The translations under genes and the position numbers were made by a program. 64,000 nucleotides of DNA from Cubamyces lactineus. Taxonomy: Eukaryota; Basidiomycota; Agaricomycetes; Polyporales; Polyporaceae. The DNA is taken from contig JACDTU010000005.1 in assembly GCA_022376465.1 (NCBI GenBank), positions 608,001 through 672,000 on the forward strand, in the 5' to 3' direction. The notes below the pieces were generated by a model that did no database searches, was not told the DNA's origin, and saw nothing but the letters and a program-made list of their open reading frames with translations. Of the stretch, positions 58,344 to 64,000 are shown in pieces (position 1 is the first letter of the stretch; every line of letters starts with the position of its first letter).

Positions 58344-61300
58344 CGTAGCGTGATGCAGTGTGACAGCGAAGCAGACAAGTTAAGGAGAAAAGGGTAGAAC
58401 GAGGTATGAAGAGATTGCGTACTCCAGTGAGTATAAGGACGAGGAAACGTTGCAGCGTACGCCTCTTCTCCACGCCTTTAGGCGGTGCTGCCCTGAACAT
58501 ATGCGTCGAATGAACAACGTGTTTGCGACTTCGAATCTCGGCGCCCCTCATATGCTCCATGGAGCAATCACGTCCCGGGGATGCGGGTGTGAGCGGTTTC
58601 GTGGGATATCTCTTGTAGTCCTATAAAGATGCATTCTCCGTCTGCTGCTGGCGTGGATTAGTGGACTCTGTCGTGATCGTGTGTATGTACGTCGACGCAG
58701 AAGGTGGAAGAAGCTCTCCACTTTGTATTCATGTTCTTGTGTAGGTACAGCTATCACGCCAACTCCTTCAGCCAAGTCTGCGTTCACCACAATATACCCT
58801 CGAGCTATGCTCCGCCCTTGAATACGTCTCGCTATGTATGAGCCAGCACTCACCTCAGGTGTTGACCTATCTGAGATTTCCCGGACCGTTGTTGCAGGTT
58901 GTAACGCAGCATCTGCACCACCACTTCGTTCCTAGGGGGTCTACGCACCATGTGAGCGAGGTTCGGGTACCCAGCGCCGATGCGCCAGTCTATCTGCCTT
59001 TATGCATGTCGGAACGGCTCAATGGATCGCGCGGTTTCCGAGGATGGTCTTACAGATGTCCTGCCATATCGAGCGCCCGCCCCTCACGGGATGTTGCATT
59101 CGCACTTACTGCGGCTGAGAAGGCTAGGAGCTACAGCAGCAGCAAGTGTGGCAGTGATGGCTGTAGGCTACGAGACATCGTGGCCGTAGTCGCAGAACAG
59201 GAGTGCAAATGCGAGGTATGCGGCAGCACGCAGGGAACACCCTAAGCAGAGGCCACAAGAAACAGAGGAGAACCGTAACTGAGTACTGAGAGAAAACGTG
59301 CCAGGAGGAGGAGGAGATACGCCAGGTGCCAGGTGGTCGAGAGCAAACTCTGTCCCGGCGCTTCTCCACCACACGCACAGGCGCTTCCGCACTCACCGGC
59401 ACCCACCATACAGTGGCATACACTGCGTACTTGGGCTAGCGATGTTCTTCGCATTCTCTGTCTTCCCGGTGGGCGAGCTCTATCGCTCTCCTTTGGCATT
59501 TTACCTTGGCTGATATCCAAGCTAGCATGAACCCTCGGCCGGTCACGTAGACGACAGGTCCGCATTCCACGGCGCAGCCCCGCCGATATTCATGATACAC
59601 CCCAAGCCGAACAGTACGTTCTTCCCCAGGCTCATCAATGCCCCCAGGGCGGGGAATGATCGGGTGATCAAGTCTATCTTAGTGAAGGCCAGCATACTCC
59701 CTGCGGGCTTGCTCTCACTACAATTCCCACCCTGCCGAGAAGTTGTCTTTCCCAGAGGCCTGCAGCATCGCACAGCCACTCAGAGGTGAACGAGACGTCT
59801 CAAGACTTGAAGCTTGATCATGGACGACGTCCAGTGCACGTCCCTCGGAGACGACTTGCTCTTCGACCAGGCGCGGGGCCGGAACTCGATACCGTCCGAA
59901 TCGGTGTTTGGCTTTGACCCGTATACGAAATACACGCGTCCCCCGCCTAGCTACAGCTGCCGACCATGAGCAAGGTGAGCGTCGGACGTCCATAGCTCAC
60001 CAGATGAGGTTGGCATTGTGATCACGGTGCGTTGGCTTTACTGATTAACTTTGATATGTGCTGACGTTGGGGGCAGATGCTCGGTAGTAGCAGGTCCACC
60101 AACGCTCTGTGAGCTCCATCGTGGAAGTATCGCCCTGTGTCACTTCAGGCCGAGCGCAACAAGCGTTCTACGCTCCCCGGCTGCGTCCTGTAGTTTCACA
60201 TGGAGCCACTGGCCCCTGCGAAGGACTCTCCGAACAAGTCCAGGTTCACAGAGAATCATGTGATCACGTCGACGTCGTCGTACTAATTTGGTGGCTAGCG
60301 GATGATACACCAGGTTCAGCAGGGCTTGCTCGACCGGCAGAACTTGGAGGACCTCCTGCATCTCGTGAGTTCATTTCGGCTCCATTCACTTGCGTGTACT
60401 CAACGGCTTCGGAATTATTCAACAAATCTGTCTCTGCTGCACGGTCTCGTTCAAGCACATGCACGGCCAGCCCCTCCGATGTGGATACTCCTCTGCGTTC
60501 GGCATCTGACAGGCCGACTATCTCGGGTGGCTCGCATTTAGCATTGATGATGGCTACCTCAATACCAGCCTTACCAATGACACGCAGCCAACGAGCAGTG
60601 TAGCGAGAACTTATGCGCGTGCTCGCGCTCGTGCTATGTGTCCCCGGCGCCACATTGATCAAGCCCGCATGCTGCGATCATCAGCGTACGAGATGATCCA
60701 GGAGGAAGCCTTTGTACTGTCCAACTCGCTATCGCCCAAGCACCCGACTCCACAGAGCGTTGCGAGTCCACAAAACCCGCTGTCATTCCCGAGCACGCAC
60801 AGAAGAGCTAGGGTCCGCGGCCCTGTGAGCTGCCTCCTCACCATGTCCGAAACCGCATTTCGTCAAGGGCATGGCCCGCTCTGCCTTCGGAGCCGGCGCT
60901 CTGCCTTCTCACCCGGAAAAAACCGTGTTCGTCGCTGAACCAGGTCTTCACAGATGCACAGAGCAAGCCGTTTGCTGCAATGAGAGAACCTTGTTGTACG
61001 GCATGGATGTGTGCAGGCGGCCGTGGACGAACGGCGTATACGAGTTCAAGTCCATGTCGAGTATCACTGATATAGCAGATGTAGTTCTGGTTAGGAGTAC
61101 GCAGTACGGTAATGTTACATCGTACTGATAAATACTCGACCACCACCACCAGCAAGTCGGTGACCTCCGCGGAGGAGCGTCCGACACCGACCAAGACGGA
61201 GTATGGTCTTGGAGTGCCGAATCCCACACTTTCAACTCAGAATCGGATTCGTGAAGGTTAACCACAACGGTCACTGGGGTCGCTGAAATCCATCGCCTTG

Positions 61301-61843
61301 GGTGACCGTCAGCTCGGCACACCTCCTCGTGGACGCTCTCTCCTTGGGACGTAGCGGCGTGATGGCGCCTGCTCATACCGTCGTCTTCTGCACCCCTCTC
61401 GACTCGGCCTTCGCGGGCCGTGACCTTGCTTCAGAACCTTCGGGTCAAGGGTTTGCGCGTCGACCCACGACAGAGTCTGAGTCCGCAGCCTTCCCCTAAG
61501 CCGCGCCGCGCAGACTTTGGCGGGATGAGGACGCTTTCAAGGCTTGCGTTGGTGCACAAGAGACAGGAGCGACAGACGGGCCCAAGAGCGTTGTGCGAGC
61601 GATACAGACTCCAGGCCCTTGTGTTGACACTTTGCCTGCACACGGCAGCGCTTTAGAGAGCTGGGTTTGTGGAGCTCGAAAAGCGTCGTGGAGGGAAGCT
61701 GCTGCACATCAAGGGAGAGGCAGAGACGCGAAGGGCGAGAGGGCGCTCGATTGCTTGGACGAGGAACGTCCCAGTAGCCTAACCTGACAGAGACAGCGTT
61801 AGGCACACGTTCAAAGATCCTAGATCATCAGACCCACTTACGT
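58344..61843. other. Gene-poor 3.5 kb, unresolved fragments
   Basis: Several frames are locally protein-like but do not assemble. Minus-strand 59543-59779 reads SMLAFTKIDLITRSFPALGA, then GLGCIMNIGGAAPW. Minus-strand 60264-60662 reads GKAGIEVAIINAKCEPPEIV. Plus-strand 59820-59969 is a 49-codon frame MDDVQCTSLGDDLLFDQARG. No domain recognised in any. They may be exons of one unknown gene or relics. Confidence 0.3.
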
Positions 61844-63519
61844 CTATTGTCCGTGCTTTGAGCGTTTGTGTCTGGCGAGCTCGTCTTCACGCCCGTAGAC
61901 CTTCGTGCATCCCTGCACGTCGCACGGGAACCGGTAACCCCAGTGATGGTCAAAGATGTGCTTGTTACGGCTACACTTCGTCGCATACTGCTTGTCGCAC
62001 CCTGGGACGGTACACCGGAATCCTGCATCCTCCTGACTGGCGCGATTGTGAGAGTTCGCGTGGTCGTTGTCCTGATTTTTGATCATCGAGAGACGATGAT
62101 GGCATCTAGTGCTGTCTGTTTTCAAGAGGTTACAGACGGGTCCGGTGTGCTGAACAGCGGGGGATTGGGGCGGTAAGGGCGGTGGAAGAGATAGAGGAGG
62201 AGGGGATGGGGTGCGCGTCGTCTCAGCCACGTTGGACGTACCCGCAACCGGTTCTGGCCCAGTGAAGGTAGATGGTAGGAGACACGGGGGCGCTGTTTCC
62301 ACCTTGCGCCGCTTCGACCGGCGAAGACCTGCATTCTGAACGGTAGTTACTGGCGCGTCTACCTCAGACCCAACGACACTATTCGCGTCGGAGCTGGTGG
62401 CGCCGTCATTGAATCCCGCAGCGCCCGCCAACGAAAGCTCGGTCGACGTCACTTTCGACTTCCCCTTCGCCTCCCGGATTTGCGCTGGCTTAATCCGATC
62501 GAGACCCGCGTCGTTCTCTTGCTCGTCGCGCTTCCTTTTCGCCACACGTGCGGGTTGCACGCGGGTGGTTGGCAGGTTCGACGGACCGGCAATTGGCTGA
62601 GTTGCGGAAAGAATGCCCTCGTCGCGAGCCGTGGGCATCTCTTGCTTCATGTGTACGAGGGAGGGTAGGGCGAAGGACTCTTCGAGGGCGAAGGACTCTT
62701 CGAGGGCCGCAGTAGAACGAGAGGGCGACGGGGACGGCAATGTTGGTGCAAAGGTATCAAGGAGGGCATCGGGCGAGGATGGGTGTTGACATGAAGTCGC
62801 CGAGGCCGCTTGAAGGGATGGTGGGTGTATAGCACTACCCGAGGCATCTGTCCATGCAACTGATTCGGCGGGGTGTGAGGTAGGAAAAGCGCCTTGCGGG
62901 AGGTGCAATGGGAGAAGTGGGAAGGGAGCCTGATGCGGGGTGAACATCAGGGACACACATCCGATACCCATTCATGTCACACGCACGTACCTGGCTATCC
63001 GTGAACGCTCCACATTCATGCTGAAGTTCAAGGCCCAATCCGCTTGAGACATCACCTGACGAGTTCCCGAAACAACCTACGCCGTCAGCTTGTTCACTGG
63101 GAACAGAACCCTCAGGATCCTCGTAGAGACTGGAGCTGGGCGTGGACGCCGCCGCATAAGATGGTAGTGTGAGCCATTCTTGAGGGCAAGCAGATCCCAG
63201 ACTGTTCGTAGGGCTGAGAAGATCGAGAGCGTCATGGATATCGGATGGCGAGCCCGAATCGTAGATACTAGTATGAGGGGTACTCGGCGAGAGCGGGTAG
63301 AACGTTGTATCGTACGGGATGCTCTGCAATGATGAGGATATCAGTTCGAGCGAGGAGGTCTCCTCGTGCTGCATGCTGCACACTCTCACTCACCGTAAAG
63401 GCAAGCTCGTCCTCCTCATCTTGCAGCGCGAACTCCGCCAGAGCATCCCAGTCGATGTCGTGCTGAGCCTTCGAGACGGGTGAGGCTGAAGAAGACGCGT
63501 GATGAGGCTGAGATGACAT
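61844..63519 (-). CDS. C2H2 zinc-finger protein E
   Basis: Exons (complement) 63394-63519, 62991-63323 and 61844-62929; phases close, 514 aa. The acidic N-terminus (DIDWDALAEFALQDEEDELA) could be an activation domain. A long Ser/Pro-rich middle contains a tandem duplication (EESFALEESFAL) and basic stretches (RVAKRKRDEQE, LRRSKRRKVE). Two C-terminal fingers: CTVPGCDKQYATK...HIFDHH and CDVQGCTKVYGREDELARHKRSKH, ending GQ. Probably a nuclear transcription factor; target unknown. The shared motif at 63654-63680 lies about 145 bp upstream. Confidence 0.85.
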
Positions 63520-63653
63520 TGCTCCAGCGTAGAGAGGGGGAGTTACGGTGTATGTGATATGGCAGGGGTTGAGATGTGGGAGGATGGACAGAGAGTGGCT
63601 GGTTATAGCCACGACGCGTTCATGAACTCGAGCAGCTCGGCTAAAGCTTTGAC

Positions 63654-63680
63654 GCCCTGAACTTCGACGCGCTCGACCAC
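63654..63680 (-). promoter_or_regulatory. Shared upstream motif, site E
   Basis: On the minus strand GTGGTCGAGCGCGTCGAAGT followed by TCAGGGC, matching TCGAGCGYGTCGANGTYC at the other sites. An ACGCGT lies nearby at 63614-63619. Confidence 0.5.
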
Positions 63681-63779
63681 AACTCGAGTGGCTCGACCTG
63701 AACAATCCGGCCCGGGCTACTGTGTTTGAATCGATTTCAGCCACGCCCGATCAAGCACACAACGCGAGGAACATTAGAC

Positions 63780-64000
63780 TTACTGACAATCGTATACGCG
63801 TCTAACCTCCGCCCGTCCCTCAAAAACCTGCCGTTGTCGCGCTTGCACACCGGGGTCTTCGACGGACTCCGCACGTCTCGAGCTTTCAATGTACTCATAT
63901 TGTACACCGCAGGCCAGAGCAAGACGTACATACCGCGCATGAATGGTGCCCGCGCGACGGTGGAGTCGATGTATCAGGTGCGGCACCTCCAGGGCTTGGA
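63780..64000 (-). CDS. Possible partial exon of an upstream gene at the right edge
   Basis: The minus strand is open from the edge down to a GTAAGT donor at about 63781 in the frame ending AEVRRVYDC. Another minus frame, reading RGMYVLLWPAVYNMS then KRDNGRFLRDGRRLDAYTIV, is also open. The second could be compared with the end of gene Y (RGVTLWLPKD ..., NGVWIESGGRY), but the match is weak. Most of the gene lies outside the window. Confidence 0.3.
   Translation of the reverse strand, partial: QALEVPHLIHRLHRRAGTIHARYVRLALACGVQYEYIESSRRAESVEDPGVQARQRQVFEGRAEVRRVYDCQ

Noticed and set aside
60109..60603. 164-codon plus-strand ORF
   Set aside because: Ser/Thr/Arg-rich, antisense to a more protein-like minus frame; no domain in either.
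1..64000. CRISPR arrays, bacterial operons, insertion sequences
   Set aside because: None seen. Introns and gene families are fungal, and no direct-repeat/spacer arrays or transposase genes could be recognised.

Overview
The window is nuclear DNA from a filamentous basidiomycete, most likely an agaricomycete (Polyporales-like). Almost every recognisable gene is broken by short introns (about 50-70 nt, GTNNGT donors, YAG acceptors). The gene content also fits: F-box proteins, a NACHT-WD40 receptor, a non-reducing polyketide synthase, a Kre6/Skn1-type GH16 protein and a Ser-rich cupredoxin-type membrane protein. No bacterial, organellar or viral features were seen. Exon coordinates were built by hand from reading frames and splice signals.

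Layout. 1-4.8 kb: an F-box gene running off the left edge, an F-box relic, and a tandem pair of small stress-type genes sharing a DWLDKGI motif. 4.9-13.2 kb: a non-reducing PKS with domains KS-MAT-PT-ACP-ACP-TE and no SAT domain, divergent from a cupredoxin-like membrane protein. 15.5-42 kb: a large inverted duplication. Its arms (about 15.9-19.46 and 38.44-42.03 kb) each carry a C2H2 zinc-finger gene, an upstream unknown gene ('Y') and a conserved exon of a third gene ('X'). They enclose about 19 kb of conserved genes: UBA2 (SUMO E1 subunit), a KRE6/SKN1-like beta-glucan protein and a divergently transcribed GT2 glycosyltransferase. A truncated copy of the UBA2 3' end lies just outside the left arm. 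43-53 kb: an HSP20 gene, a third zinc-finger gene, an unknown 206-aa gene and MCM10. 53.4-63.5 kb: a NACHT-WD40 receptor, about 3.5 kb without a confident gene, and a fourth zinc-finger gene.

Main observation. Four C2H2 zinc-finger genes, plus a fifth short ORF, each carry the same sequence (core TCGAGCGYGTCGANGTYC) in the same orientation about 110-170 bp before their start codon. At three sites, two of them the inverted arms, a similar unknown gene (Y) lies upstream on the same strand; the third rests on a partial match. This looks like a repeated two-gene module spread through the window, with inverted copies around essential genes. Function is unknown. Candidate ideas are auto- or cross-regulation by the zinc-finger proteins and IR-mediated inversion of the 19-kb core.
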